Below, piece by piece: positions 26,896 through 35,321 of a DNA stretch of 64,000 nt. Under the pieces are notes generated by a model. The model saw only the letters and a program-made list of their open reading frames with translations. It did no database searches and was not told the origin of the DNA. Source of the stretch: Roseiarcus sp963787135 (lineage in GTDB: Bacteria; Pseudomonadota; Alphaproteobacteria; Rhizobiales; Beijerinckiaceae); NCBI GenBank assembly GCA_963787135.1, contig CAWBBW010000045.1, positions 79,320 through 143,319 on the forward strand, in the 5' to 3' direction. Position numbers and translations under genes: made by a program. How positions within the stretch are numbered: position 1 is the first letter of the stretch; each line of letters begins with the position of its first letter.

Positions 26896-28473
26896 ATGAC
26901 CTTACCGTTGTGGCGCCTGGCTGCTTTCGGCCTTTTGGGCGCCGCGGGGGCGATGCTCGCCGGCTGTGACAATTCCTATCTCGACAACGGCCCCGGCCGT
27001 TCCGAGCAGCCGATCTCGAGCGCCACGCTCGCCGAGATGACGAAGATCGACACGACGCCGTCTTCGCCGGTGGTGATCCGCACTTACAAGAAAGAGGCCG
27101 AGCTCGAACTCTGGAAGATGAAGTCGGATGGGCATTACGCGCTGCTCAAGACCTATCCGATGTGCCGCTGGTCGGGTCAGCTCGGTCCGAAGACGCGCGA
27201 GGGCGACATGCAGGTGCCCGAGGGCTTCTACACGATCGCCCCCGGGCAGATGAATCCGAACTCCCACTATTATCTCTCCTTCAACGTCGGCTATCCCAAC
27301 GCTTACGACCGCGCCTTGGGGCGCACTGGCGGTTCGGTGATGGTGCACGGCGTCTGTTCGTCGGCAGGCTGCTTCTCGATGACCGACGAGCAGGTCGCCG
27401 ACATCTATGCGATCGCGCGCGATGCGTTCCGCGGCGGCCAGCGCGAAATCCAGCTGCAGTCCTACCCCTTCCGCATGACCGCCGAGAATCTGGCGAAGTA
27501 CCGGCTCGATCCCAACATCGCCTTCTGGAAGGAGCTCAAGAACGGCTCCGATCATTTCGAGGTGACGAAGGAAGAACCGCCGGTGGTCGTCTGCGGCAAG
27601 CACTACGTGTTCGGGGCAACCACGGACGGCTCCGTCTCCGCGGGCGCGCCCTGTCCGGCGCTCCATCGCGACGAGGACGTCGAGACTGCGGTGGCGGAGA
27701 AGGCGGACCAGGACACCGCCAAGGTCGCCGAACTCGTCGATTCGGGCGTGAAGCCGATCCGCACGGTCTACGCGGACGGCGGGCAGAACCCTGTCTTCGC
27801 CGGATACAAGGACGAAAGCGACCCCGACGCGCTGGTTTCGGGTCCGCAAGATATCGTGCTGGCGGAGCGGGTTTCCCCCGCCGTCAGGATCGCCGCGGCG
27901 CAAGCCGACGCCAAACGGGAGCACGCCAGCATCATGGCGCGGATCAACGGCACGGCGCCGCCCCCCGCTCCGGCCGGGCTTCCCGCCGATGCGGCGGTTG
28001 CGACCGCCGAAGGCGCCGGCGCCCCAACCGACAAGGTCGCCAAAAGGGACGAGAAGAGGGCGGCGGAGGGCGGCGAGTCGGCTCCCGCCGTTCCCGTTTC
28101 CGCGCCGCAGCCGCAGAGCCAGACGGTCGCGCTCGCGTCGACCGCCCCGCCGGACAGTTCGGGCGGCGTCTGGGGCGCCAGCACGCAGACAATGAAGAAG
28201 TGGCTGCATCTTGGCGGCCAGGATCAGGCCCAGCCGGCCGCCACGGCCTATGTCCCGGATCAGCCCATTCCGTCAGACGTCCCCCTGCCGCCGCGGCGGG
28301 ACGCGTCCGTCGCACAGGGCGAAAAGCCGGTGCATGTGGCGCTCCATGCGCCCTTGCCGCCGGCGAAACCGGTTGCGTCGCAGGCAGCGCCGTCAGGCGC
28401 CTCGACGGATGGCGCAGCGACGTCGGCGCCATCCGCTCCGGCCGCCGCTGCCGCGCCGGCGGTTGCTCAGTAG
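26896..28473 (+). CDS. L,D-transpeptidase family lipoprotein (YafK-type)
   Basis: A 525-residue envelope enzyme. The N-terminus is a lipoprotein signal with lipobox LAGC (Cys24). The YkuD catalytic domain spans about residues 55-210, with the active-site motif VHGVCSSAGCFSM (His and Cys). Substrate-loop regions LKTYPMCRWSGQLGPK and VPEGFYTIAPGQMNPNS resemble YafK/DpaA. The last ~200 residues are Ala/Pro-rich and low-complexity, probably spanning the periplasm or binding peptidoglycan. The enzyme forms or cuts L,D cross-links or protein attachments. Confidence 0.9.
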   Translation: MTLPLWRLAAFGLLGAAGAMLAGCDNSYLDNGPGRSEQPISSATLAEMTKIDTTPSSPVVIRTYKKEAELELWKMKSDGHYALLKTYPMCRWSGQLGPKTREGDMQVPEGFYTIAPGQMNPNSHYYLSFNVGYPNAYDRALGRTGGSVMVHGVCSSAGCFSMTDEQVADIYAIARDAFRGGQREIQLQSYPFRMTAENLAKYRLDPNIAFWKELKNGSDHFEVTKEEPPVVVCGKHYVFGATTDGSVSAGAPCPALHRDEDVETAVAEKADQDTAKVAELVDSGVKPIRTVYADGGQNPVFAGYKDESDPDALVSGPQDIVLAERVSPAVRIAAAQADAKREHASIMARINGTAPPPAPAGLPADAAVATAEGAGAPTDKVAKRDEKRAAEGGESAPAVPVSAPQPQSQTVALASTAPPDSSGGVWGASTQTMKKWLHLGGQDQAQPAATAYVPDQPIPSDVPLPPRRDASVAQGEKPVHVALHAPLPPAKPVASQAAPSGASTDGAATSAPSAPAAAAAPAVAQ

Positions 28474-28475
28474 TT

Positions 28476-28565
28476 CCCTTCTCCCGAATAGCCCGTCGGG
28501 AGACGGGCGTTCTTTCGAACGCCCTATGCGGGAGAAGGTGGCGGCCGAAGGCCGACGGATGAGGG
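28476..28565. repeat. Interspersed palindromic repeat, copy 3, with two hairpins
   Basis: CCCTTCTCCCG ... CGGGAGAAGGTGGC ... CGGATGAGGG encloses two internal hairpins (GCCCGTC-GGGA-GACGGGC at 28491-28508 and GGGCGTTC-TTTC-GAACGCCC at 28505-28524). It starts 3 bases after the L,D-transpeptidase stop and probably also serves as its transcript end. Confidence 0.65.
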
Positions 28566-28587
28566 CCCGCAGCCAAGCGGCCCCTCT

Positions 28588-29550
28588 TCAATCGCTCAGG
28601 GACGCTCCTAGCTTCACGAGCAGGAATCCCGTTCCGCTCTCGCGCGAGCCGGCGTCGTCATAGCCGTCGAGGAAGGCGCCCTGTTCGGTCACCTTCAACG
28701 TCGCGCGGCCAGGGCCGGCGGGTTTGATCTGCATCGTGGCCAGCGAGACGGAGATCTTCCTGCCGTCGAGATGCATTTCATAAGCGTAGACGATCCGCTC
28801 GTTGGGCACGATGTCGTGGTAGATCGCGTCGAAGGTCGAGACGACGCCGCTTTCCCACCGGCCTCGCAGGTGTTCGTGCCCGCCGACGCGAAAATCCATG
28901 CTGCGCTCCATCAGCCGCCACTGACCTTCCGCGCCGCCGAACCATTTGGCCTTTGCCGCTTCGTCCGACAGCGCAAGATAGACCCGCTCGACCGGCGCGT
29001 CATAGGTGCGCTCCAGCGTGAATGACGTGTGGACGACGGAGCGACCGGCGTCGCTGGGCTCCTGCATGCGCCGAAGCTCCGCCGAAAGATTGTCGAGCGT
29101 TTCAGCCCATCCCTGCGGCGCGCCGGTCACCATCCAGGCGGCGTCCGGATCGAGCACGGTATAGGTCTGCGTGACGTCGAGTCGCGTGCCGCCGAGCGTA
29201 TCAGAAAAATTGGCTTCCGTGTACGCGCGGAAAAGCGCATGGCCCTTGACGTCTTCGACAGTGAGATCGAGCGCGAGCCGGTCGAATTTCGAGACCGCGA
29301 CGAATTTGCCGCGCGCCCAGTGCTCGACGCCGTCCGGCGCGCGCATCAGAATTTCGAACGGTCCTCCGACACGCATCTCGACCTTGGCCTGCGGCACGGT
29401 GAACCCATCCGGCGCGAACCAGCGCTTGACATGATAGGCGGAACTCCAGGCCGTGAAGACGAGTTCGCGGGGAGCGTGCAGCGTGCGTGAAATTCGAACT
29501 GGCGGGGGCTCGAGCGGCAGGCTCCTCTCAACTGTCTTGGCCATCGACAT
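28588..29550 (-). CDS. Tandem SRPBCC (AHSA1-type) domain protein
   Basis: A 320-residue protein with two START-like AHSA1 domains, about residues 16-160 (RISRTLHAPRELVFTAWSSAYHVKRWFAPDGF) and 172-315 (TLERTYDAPVERVYLALSDEAAKAKWFGG). Each has the paired hydrophobic ligand cavity pattern. Single-domain forms are frequent beside ArsR regulators; the tandem form is a fusion of two such genes. It overlaps the upstream ArsR gene by 23 bases, so the two form an operon. The ligand is unknown. Confidence 0.88.
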   Translation of the reverse strand: MSMAKTVERSLPLEPPPVRISRTLHAPRELVFTAWSSAYHVKRWFAPDGFTVPQAKVEMRVGGPFEILMRAPDGVEHWARGKFVAVSKFDRLALDLTVEDVKGHALFRAYTEANFSDTLGGTRLDVTQTYTVLDPDAAWMVTGAPQGWAETLDNLSAELRRMQEPSDAGRSVVHTSFTLERTYDAPVERVYLALSDEAAKAKWFGGAEGQWRLMERSMDFRVGGHEHLRGRWESGVVSTFDAIYHDIVPNERIVYAYEMHLDGRKISVSLATMQIKPAGPGRATLKVTEQGAFLDGYDDAGSRESGTGFLLVKLGASLSD

Positions 29551-29884
29551 CTCCTTCTGTTTTCAGGGTTGCTAGATAGTCCCCGAGCCGGTCTAGGCGG
29601 TGTTCCCATTCGCTCCGCCGCTCGCTGATCCATTGCTCGGCCAGGCTCAGCGCCTCGGGATTGATGCGGCAGGTGCGCACGCGGCCAGACTTTGCCGAGC
29701 GCACGAGGCCGGAGGCCTCCAGCACGGCCAGGTGCTGCATCACCGCCGGAAGCGACATCGTCAGCGGCCGCGCCAGTTCGCTGACCGAAACCGGCTCGCG
29801 CGTCAGCCGTTCCACGATTTGCCGCCGGGTCGGATCGGCCAGGGCCTGGAAGGCGAGGTCCAGCGACTGCGATTGGTTAAGCAT
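29528..29884 (-). CDS. ArsR-family transcriptional regulator (SdpR-like)
   Basis: A 118-residue winged-helix repressor. The start is drawn at ATG 29884; a GTG at 29899 is an in-frame alternative. The motif FQALADPTRRQIVERLTREPVSVSELARPLTMSLPAVMQHLAVLEASGLV is classic ArsR. There are no Cys residues of a metal site in helix 5, so it is the non-metal type that usually pairs with AHSA1 proteins. It likely represses itself and the AHSA1 gene through the two dyads at 29878-29927. Confidence 0.92.
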   Translation of the reverse strand: MLNQSQSLDLAFQALADPTRRQIVERLTREPVSVSELARPLTMSLPAVMQHLAVLEASGLVRSAKSGRVRTCRINPEALSLAEQWISERRSEWEHRLDRLGDYLATLKTEGDVDGQDS

Positions 29885-29927
29885 TTGCTTTAGTATCACG
29901 AGGCCGACAGTTAAGCAATAGCTTTAG
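29878..29927 (-). promoter_or_regulatory. Two direct copies of a TTAAGCA-N-TGCTTTA operator dyad
   Basis: TTAAGCATTTGCTTTAG (29878-29894) and TTAAGCAATAGCTTTAG (29911-29927) agree at 15 of 17 positions. Each is itself a near-palindrome, and their starts are 33 bases apart (about three helical turns). The first covers the ATG at 29884. This fits a cooperative ArsR autorepressor operator; it is inference, not measured. Confidence 0.6.
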
Positions 29928-29955
29928 CATTTGCTCGCGACCTCGCCCGCGAAAA

Positions 29956-29995
29956 GCGACAAAGCGACAAAGCGACAAAGCGACAAAGCGACAAA
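29956..29995. repeat. Five tandem copies of GCGACAAA
   Basis: Five exact 8-base units in the spacer between the ArsR gene and the membrane protein gene at 30077. An octamer array can vary in copy number by slippage. It lies upstream of the ArsR promoter region, and no function is evident. Confidence 0.85.
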
Positions 29996-30076
29996 GAAAG
30001 GCGCCTAACCCTCTGAAAAAGCGGCGGCGGCGCCAATCGTGCGCGGCGCGCCAAAGCGAGGGGAACTGCCGAATCG

Positions 30077-30637
30077 CTAGACCCGCCCCCGCCCGATCCG
30101 TGCCTTGATCCGCGTAAGCAGCCGGGCCGCCTCCTCGGGGCCGAGTGCGCGCGTGGGCACGACGATGGGCGATCCCTGGCGCGGCCAGAGATAGATGAGC
30201 CCGCCCGCGTCCTCCGCGTCCTCGCAGTCGACATAGTCGAGACGGATCCTACGGGCGGCGCCGGCCTGCGTCACGCCGTCGTCGTCGATGGTTGTCGTCA
30301 GCGTCCCTTCGCTCTCGAGGCCGCCGATCGTTGCTCGCCCTCCCTCGCGGGCGCGCCAGATGCGCCAGTGGGTCGCGAGACGCTGGATCATGAAGGCCAT
30401 GGCGGCGATGATGAACGTAAGCTCGCCTGTCCGCCGGCTGATGAAGCCGGTGAGCGCGAGGATGGTCGCGAACAGAAGGACGAGAGCGAAGGCCGCAAGC
30501 GGAGCGTGATGGCTGAGCGTCAAGCCGCCACGCAGCGCAGCGCGCAAGCCTACGCGCGCTGCCGCGGCCTCGGCTTCCGCCGGCGCGAGCGTGAAGGCGT
30601 AAGGGCCGAACGAATCGGGCGATCCGCCCGTCGTCAC
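30077..30637 (-). CDS. YcxB-like membrane protein
   Basis: A 186-residue protein. The N-terminal half has two transmembrane helices (APLAAFALVLLFATILALTGF and ELTFIIAAMAFMIQ). The C-terminal half is a soluble beta-rich domain (GTLTTTIDDDGVTQAGAARRIRLDYVDCEDAEDAGGLIYLW ... IVVPTRAL), the layout of YcxB-like C-terminal proteins. It overlaps the bolA stop by four bases (30634-30637), so it is translated with bolA. Function unknown. Confidence 0.75.
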   Translation of the reverse strand: MTTGGSPDSFGPYAFTLAPAEAEAAAARVGLRAALRGGLTLSHHAPLAAFALVLLFATILALTGFISRRTGELTFIIAAMAFMIQRLATHWRIWRAREGGRATIGGLESEGTLTTTIDDDGVTQAGAARRIRLDYVDCEDAEDAGGLIYLWPRQGSPIVVPTRALGPEEAARLLTRIKARIGRGRV

Positions 30638-30903
30638 GGCTCACCCGGCGCCTTGGCGTCGAGGGCCAGCGCATGGAGGCCGTCGGCGAATTCGGCGGGC
30701 AGCAGTCCATACACCAGACGGTGACGCGCAACGCGATTGAGGCCGGCAAACCGACCCGAGACGATGCGCACGCGATAATGCGTGCCCCCGCCCGGACTCG
30801 CGCCAGCGTGACCCGCGTGCCGGTCGGATTCGTCAATGATGTCGAGCCGCTGCGGCTCGAGCCCGGCCGTCAAGCGCGCGACAATTCTTTCCTGCATAGT
30901 CAA
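30634..30903 (-). CDS. BolA family protein
   Basis: An 89-residue BolA-fold protein. It shows VARLTAGLEPQRLDIIDESDRHAGHAGA (class-II-like loop with the conserved His), THYRVRIVSGRFAGLNRVARHRLVYGLL and a C-terminal HALALDAKAPGE. BolA proteins bind monothiol glutaredoxin [2Fe-2S] clusters or act in envelope/stress regulation. TTG 30903 has AGGAG at ideal spacing; ATG 30897 two codons in is the alternative start. Confidence 0.9.
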   Translation of the reverse strand: MTMQERIVARLTAGLEPQRLDIIDESDRHAGHAGASPGGGTHYRVRIVSGRFAGLNRVARHRLVYGLLPAEFADGLHALALDAKAPGEP

Positions 30904-31066
30904 AGGCCGCTCTCCTGTTCCGCGTCCTCAAACACCAGATAACCTATCAGGGGCCATTTATTGAGCGCGTTTTCATTGGCGCTGACGACGGATGAGGTCC
31001 CCGGCGTCGGCAGCGTCAACGGTTTGGGGCTTGCCGGGCGGCGGCGGCGCTCCTAAAGGTCAGACC

Positions 31067-31660
31067 ATGAATCTGAATTCTCGTCTGTTCGATCGGATCC
31101 GGGTGAAGCCGACCGAGCGCCCGCTGGAGAAGGCGGCGGCAAAGACGCCGTGCAGCCATCCGGGCTGCCAGGCCGAAGGGGTGTTCCGCGCTCCGAAGGG
31201 ACGCGACCGCGAGGGCGAGTATTTCACCTTCTGCAAGGACCATGTTCGCGAGTACAACGCGACCTACGACTACTTCCGCGGCATGGACGATGAGTCCATG
31301 GCGAAGTTCCGTCAGGCGGACGCGATCGGCCACCGGCCGACCTGGAAGCTCGGCGCGCGGGCGGCCGCAGCGAGCCACGTGGATGAAACCGTGTTCGCCG
31401 AAGCAAGGGCCGCGCGCCGCCGCGGCGTGCGCGGGGCCAAGCAGCCGGAAGCGGCGCCGCGCTATAATGCGCTGGCGCTAAAGGCGCTGATGACGCTCGA
31501 TCTTGACGGCGACGCAACTCAGGCGAGGATCAAGGCGCGCTACAAGGATCTGGTGAAGCGACATCATCCTGATGCGAACGGCGGCGATCGGTCCTCAGAA
31601 GACAAATTGCGCGAGATCATTCAGGCCTATAATTATCTCCGCGCCAACAAGCTGGTCTGA
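31067..31660 (+). CDS. J-domain-containing protein
   Basis: A 197-residue protein with a C-terminal J domain (about residues 138-195: ALKALMTLDLDGDATQARIKARYKDLVKRHHPDANGG ... IIQAYNYL). The HPD tripeptide needed to stimulate DnaK is intact. The N-terminal part contains a Cys/His pattern (CSHPGCQAEGVFRAP ... FCKDHV) resembling a small zinc-binding knuckle. This arrangement is common in Hyphomicrobiales next to cobS, as here. The start at ATG 31067 follows AAAGGT. Confidence 0.9.
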   Translation: MNLNSRLFDRIRVKPTERPLEKAAAKTPCSHPGCQAEGVFRAPKGRDREGEYFTFCKDHVREYNATYDYFRGMDDESMAKFRQADAIGHRPTWKLGARAAAASHVDETVFAEARAARRRGVRGAKQPEAAPRYNALALKALMTLDLDGDATQARIKARYKDLVKRHHPDANGGDRSSEDKLREIIQAYNYLRANKLV

Positions 31661-31775
31661 CGCGCAACAATTCCGGCCCTCCACGCGTTCATGGGCTGGC
31701 GGCTTTTGCCTCGGACAGGAATTCGAGTAAGAGAAGAGCCGCTCCTTTCCGCGGGGAGAGAAGCGCGGAGGACCC

Positions 31776-32780
31776 ATGAATCCGAGACAGACGCCGACTG
31801 CGGCCGAGCCCACGCCCGGTCTTCCCGACACGCGCATTTCCGTGCGCAAGACGTTCGGCATCGATTCCGACATGGAGGCGCCGGCCTATTCCCAGCCAGA
31901 AGAACACGTGCCCGATTTCGATCCGGACTATCTGTTCGATCGCGAGACGACGCTCGCCATTCTCGCCGGCTTCGCCTTCAACCGCCGCGTCCTGATCACC
32001 GGCTACCACGGCACCGGCAAGTCGACCCACGTCGAGCAGGTGGCCGCGCGCCTCAACTGGCCCTGCGTGCGCATCAATCTCGACAGCCACGTGTCGCGCA
32101 TCGATCTCGTGGGCAAGGACGCGATCGTGCTCAAGGACGGCAAGCAGGTGACTGAATTCCGCGACGGCATGCTGCCCTGGGCGTTGCAGAACAACATCGC
32201 GCTCTGCTTCGACGAGTATGACGCCGGCCGCCCCGACGTGATGTTCGTGATCCAGCGCGTGCTCGAAGTGTCGGGGCGGCTGACTCTTCTCGACCAGCGG
32301 CGCGTCATCCGCCCGCATCCGGCCTTCCGCCTCTTCGCCACCGCAAACACGGTCGGCCTCGGCGACACGTCCGGCCTCTATCACGGCACCCAGCAGATCA
32401 ATCAGGGCCAGATGGACCGCTGGTCGATCGTGGCGACCCTCAACTATCTGCCGCACGACAAGGAAGTCGACATCGTGCTCGCCAAGTCGCCGTCGCACCG
32501 CGTCCGCAAGGACGGGCGCGACATCGTCAACAAGATGGTGCGGGTCGCCGATCTCACCCGCAACGCTTTCATCAACGGCGATCTCTCGACCGTTATGAGC
32601 CCACGCACCGTCATCACCTGGGCGGAGAACGCCGATATCTTCAAGGACATCGGCTTCGCCTTCCGCCTCACGTTCCTCAACAAGTGCGACGAACTCGAAC
32701 GCGCGCTGGTGGCTGAATTCTATCAGCGCTGCTTCGGGCAGGAACTGCCGGAAAGCGCCCTCAATGTGGCGCTGAGCTGA
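31776..32780 (+). CDS. cobS: Cobaltochelatase subunit CobS
   Basis: A 334-residue AAA+ (MoxR-like) ATPase of the aerobic CobNST cobaltochelatase, which inserts cobalt into hydrogenobyrinate a,c-diamide. Features are the CobS N-terminal segment (VRKTFGIDSDM ... VPDFDPDYLFD), Walker A GYHGTGKST, Walker B ALCFDEYDAG, and LFATANTVGLGDTSGLYHGT. GGAGGACCC precedes ATG 31776. The expected partner cobT is not next door: a DUF29 gene follows instead, so cobT and cobN must lie elsewhere or be missing. Confidence 0.95.
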   Translation: MNPRQTPTAAEPTPGLPDTRISVRKTFGIDSDMEAPAYSQPEEHVPDFDPDYLFDRETTLAILAGFAFNRRVLITGYHGTGKSTHVEQVAARLNWPCVRINLDSHVSRIDLVGKDAIVLKDGKQVTEFRDGMLPWALQNNIALCFDEYDAGRPDVMFVIQRVLEVSGRLTLLDQRRVIRPHPAFRLFATANTVGLGDTSGLYHGTQQINQGQMDRWSIVATLNYLPHDKEVDIVLAKSPSHRVRKDGRDIVNKMVRVADLTRNAFINGDLSTVMSPRTVITWAENADIFKDIGFAFRLTFLNKCDELERALVAEFYQRCFGQELPESALNVALS

Positions 32781-32791
32781 GGGACTAGCCG

Positions 32792-33265
32792 ATGGGCCGG
32801 GACGCCGCGGAAAAGGTCCGAACGCCGGTGACCAAAGAGGCCGATCTCTACTCCTGGGCCCTGCGCCAAGCCGAGCTGCTGCGTGCTGGCCGGCTCGCGG
32901 AAATCGACCCCGCCGGGATCGCGGAGGAGATCGATGACGTGGGGGATGAGCAATATGACAAGCTCGAAAGCGCGCTGCGCGTGTTAATGCTGCATTTGCT
33001 GAAGTGGGACCATCAGCCGGCCATGCGCAGCCGTCCATGGACGCTGTCGGTATTGGAGCAGAGACGGCGCGTGCAGCGCCAGCTGCGAAAGAACCCGGGT
33101 TTGAAATCGCGTCTCGACGAGGCGTTGACCGACGCCTACGAAGACGCCCGCATCGAAGCGTCCAGCGAGACGGGATTGCCGCTGCGCGCGTTCCGCGCGA
33201 CCCGTCCGTTCGAATACCCGGAGATCATGGAGCGCCCGATTGTCTGGCCGGGCGACGAGGCGTAA
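32792..33265 (+). CDS. DUF29 family protein
   Basis: A 157-residue member of the same family as 12038-12532, with DLYSWALRQAELLRAGRLAEIDPAGIAEEIDDVGDEQYDKLESALRVLMLHLLKWDHQP. The C-terminus is divergent. It begins 11 bases after the cobS stop and ends 22 bases before a flavin reductase gene, so it sits in a probable operon with both. Function unknown. Confidence 0.87.
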   Translation: MGRDAAEKVRTPVTKEADLYSWALRQAELLRAGRLAEIDPAGIAEEIDDVGDEQYDKLESALRVLMLHLLKWDHQPAMRSRPWTLSVLEQRRRVQRQLRKNPGLKSRLDEALTDAYEDARIEASSETGLPLRAFRATRPFEYPEIMERPIVWPGDEA

Positions 33266-33287
33266 CGGGCCGGATTGCTAAACCCCG

Positions 33288-33854
33288 ATGGCTGATTCCC
33301 TCCCACGCGCGAAGCCGCCGGTCCGCGTGCTCGCGATCTCAGGCAGCCTGCGCCGCGCCTCGATCAACACGGCCGCGCTCGAAGCGCTGGCGCGGCTCGC
33401 GCCGGAGGGCGTGAGTGTCCTCGTCTATCGCGATCTTGCGAAGCTGCCGCCGTTCAACCCGGACGAGGACGTCGAGGATGAGCCGAAGCCCGAGCCGGTC
33501 GAGACCTTTCGCCAGCTCGTCGGCGCAAGCGACGCCATCGTCATCGCCGCCCCCGAATACGCCCATGGTCTTCCGGGCCCGCTGAAGAACGCGCTCGACT
33601 GGCTGGTCGCCAGCGAGACCTTCGCGGGCAAGCGCGTCGCACTGATCAACGCCTCGCCGCGCGCCTTTCACGCGCAGGCTGATTTGCGCGAGATCCTCTC
33701 CACCATGGCGGCGCGGCTCATGCCCGAGGCCTTCGCGACCCTGCCGCTGACGGGCAAGACCGTCACGGCCGCCGAGGTGCTCGCGGACGCAACCTGCGTA
33801 CGACGGCTCAAGGAGTCGCTGGAGGCGCTGGTTGGAGCGCTGCAGGAGGGGTGA
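33288..33854 (+). CDS. NADPH-dependent FMN reductase family protein
   Basis: A 188-residue flavodoxin-fold protein. VLAISGSLRRASINTAALEAL is the FMN phosphate-binding loop and IVIAAPEYAHGLPGPLKNALDWL is the family core (PEYxxxxPGxLKNxxDW). Such enzymes reduce azo dyes, chromate or quinones in vitro. It is third in the cobS-DUF29 run. Confidence 0.92.
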   Translation: MADSLPRAKPPVRVLAISGSLRRASINTAALEALARLAPEGVSVLVYRDLAKLPPFNPDEDVEDEPKPEPVETFRQLVGASDAIVIAAPEYAHGLPGPLKNALDWLVASETFAGKRVALINASPRAFHAQADLREILSTMAARLMPEAFATLPLTGKTVTAAEVLADATCVRRLKESLEALVGALQEG

Positions 33855-33994
33855 GGCGATTTCGGCGCCGGCTGCACCGCCTTATTCGCCGCTGGTCTGG
33901 GCGCCATGAAGCTGGCGGAGGCCGCTTCGATGTCCGTCTGGATTGCCAACCTCTCCAAGCGCGAACAGAGTGAGCGCCTTCAATGGAGACGGAC

Positions 33995-34837
33995 ATGGGC
34001 GCTTTGGACGGGAAGGTCGCGATCGTCACCGGCGGCACGAGCGGCATCGGCGAGAAAATCGTCGAAGCTTTTGTCGCCCAGGGGGCAAAGGTGGTCATGG
34101 CGGCGCGCCGCGAGGACGAGGGCCGTGCGCTTGAGAAGCGACTTGGCGTCCGTTTTGTTCGCGCCGACGTCGCGGTCGAGGCCGACGTCAAGGCGGTCGT
34201 CGACAGGACCGTCGAATGGTTCGGGCGGGTGGATTGCCTGGTCAACAATGCCGGCATTCCCTCGCCGATGGTCAGCATCACCGAGATCGACATCGCGACC
34301 ATCGATCAGGTTCTGGGGGTCAACGTTCGGGGCGTTGCTCTGGGCGTCAAGCACGCGGCGCCCGTCATGATCTCGCAAGGGACGGGCAGCATCGTCAACA
34401 TCGGCAGCGTGGCGGGTCTTCGCGGAGGTCTTTCAGCGCACATTTATGGCGCCTCGAAGGGCGCGGTGCAGGCGCTCACGCGCTCACTCGCCGCTGAACT
34501 CGGCGAAAAGGGCGTCCGCGTGAACTGCATCTCGCCCGGCGCGATCGTGACCGGAATCTTTGGCAAGAACGCGGGTCTCGAAGGCTCCAAGGCCGACCGG
34601 GTCGTTGGCGTGCTGAAAGAAGGATTCGCCACGATACAACCGATCCCTCGGGCAGGTCTCCCGGAAGATGTCGCCCAGGCGGCGGTTTTTCTCGCAAGCG
34701 ACGGGTCGGGGTTTGTCAACGGTCAGGACATAGCGGTCGACGGCGGGCAGACGAGCGTAACGCGCGGCTGGTCGGCGACTGTGGCCGGGCGGGCGGCGAT
34801 GGCGAAACGCATCAAGGACGCCGCGGCAGCGCTTTGA
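33995..34837 (+). CDS. SDR-family NAD(P)-dependent oxidoreductase
   Basis: A 280-residue classical short-chain dehydrogenase. The start is set at ATG 33995, which has GGAG six bases upstream; ATG 33983 is in frame but lacks one. It has TGGTSGIGE (cofactor), NNAGIPSP (NNAG), a catalytic Ser in VNIGSVAGLRGG and YGASKGAVQ (YxxxK), and ends with the NGQDIAVDGG segment. The substrate is unknown. Confidence 0.92.
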   Translation: MGALDGKVAIVTGGTSGIGEKIVEAFVAQGAKVVMAARREDEGRALEKRLGVRFVRADVAVEADVKAVVDRTVEWFGRVDCLVNNAGIPSPMVSITEIDIATIDQVLGVNVRGVALGVKHAAPVMISQGTGSIVNIGSVAGLRGGLSAHIYGASKGAVQALTRSLAAELGEKGVRVNCISPGAIVTGIFGKNAGLEGSKADRVVGVLKEGFATIQPIPRAGLPEDVAQAAVFLASDGSGFVNGQDIAVDGGQTSVTRGWSATVAGRAAMAKRIKDAAAAL

Positions 34838-34938
34838 GCGAACTTCGAGACGCGGCCTGCGCGCGCCGCAATCTGTGCTAGGGCTCGCCGCGCAGGGCGC
34901 CGTCGAACTTCAATCCGGGCGTCTTAAGGGAGGGACCC

Positions 34939-35247
34939 ATGATCCGCGTTGTCGTCATGCTTGCCGCGAAACCTGGCCGCCGCGACGAACTCATTGCAGC
35001 CTTTGAGGACGTCGCTCAGACCGTGCGCAGGGAAGCCGGGTGCATCGAATATGCGGCTTTCGTCGACGCGACTGGCGTTGGCCCTTTCCAAGCGAAAGTC
35101 GGGCCGGACCGCTGCATCATCCTTGAAAAGTGGGAGAGCGCGGAGGCGTTGAACGCTCACGTCGCCCAGCCCCACATGGCCGCTTACAACAAAAAGACGA
35201 AGGACCTCATCGCCAGCCTCGCGATCCACGCCGTCACGGCCGTCTGA
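34939..35247 (+). CDS. Putative quinol monooxygenase (antibiotic biosynthesis monooxygenase, YgiN-like)
   Basis: A 102-residue ABM-domain protein: IRVVVMLAAKPGRRDELIAAFEDVAQTVRREAGCIEYAAF ... FILEKWES-type strand (IILEKWESAEALNAHVAQPHMAAY). The His in the last helix is typical of YgiN-like enzymes. ATG 34939 has AGGGAGGG just upstream. Cofactor-free oxidation of quinols is the known activity of the best-studied relatives. Confidence 0.87.
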   Translation: MIRVVVMLAAKPGRRDELIAAFEDVAQTVRREAGCIEYAAFVDATGVGPFQAKVGPDRCIILEKWESAEALNAHVAQPHMAAYNKKTKDLIASLAIHAVTAV

Positions 35248-35321
35248 ACGAAGGCCGGCCGTTTTCGTTCAGGGGACCGTCGCCGTTGCGCGCCATCGCG
35301 CTTTCGGCCAAAGGGGACGTC

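Noticed and set aside
29956..29995. Five GCGACAAA units as a CRISPR array or iteron origin
   Set aside because: No spacers between units, and no replication protein gene nearby.
31689..33038. 449-codon minus-strand open frame
   Set aside because: Antisense of cobS and the DUF29 gene; product is typical shadow composition.
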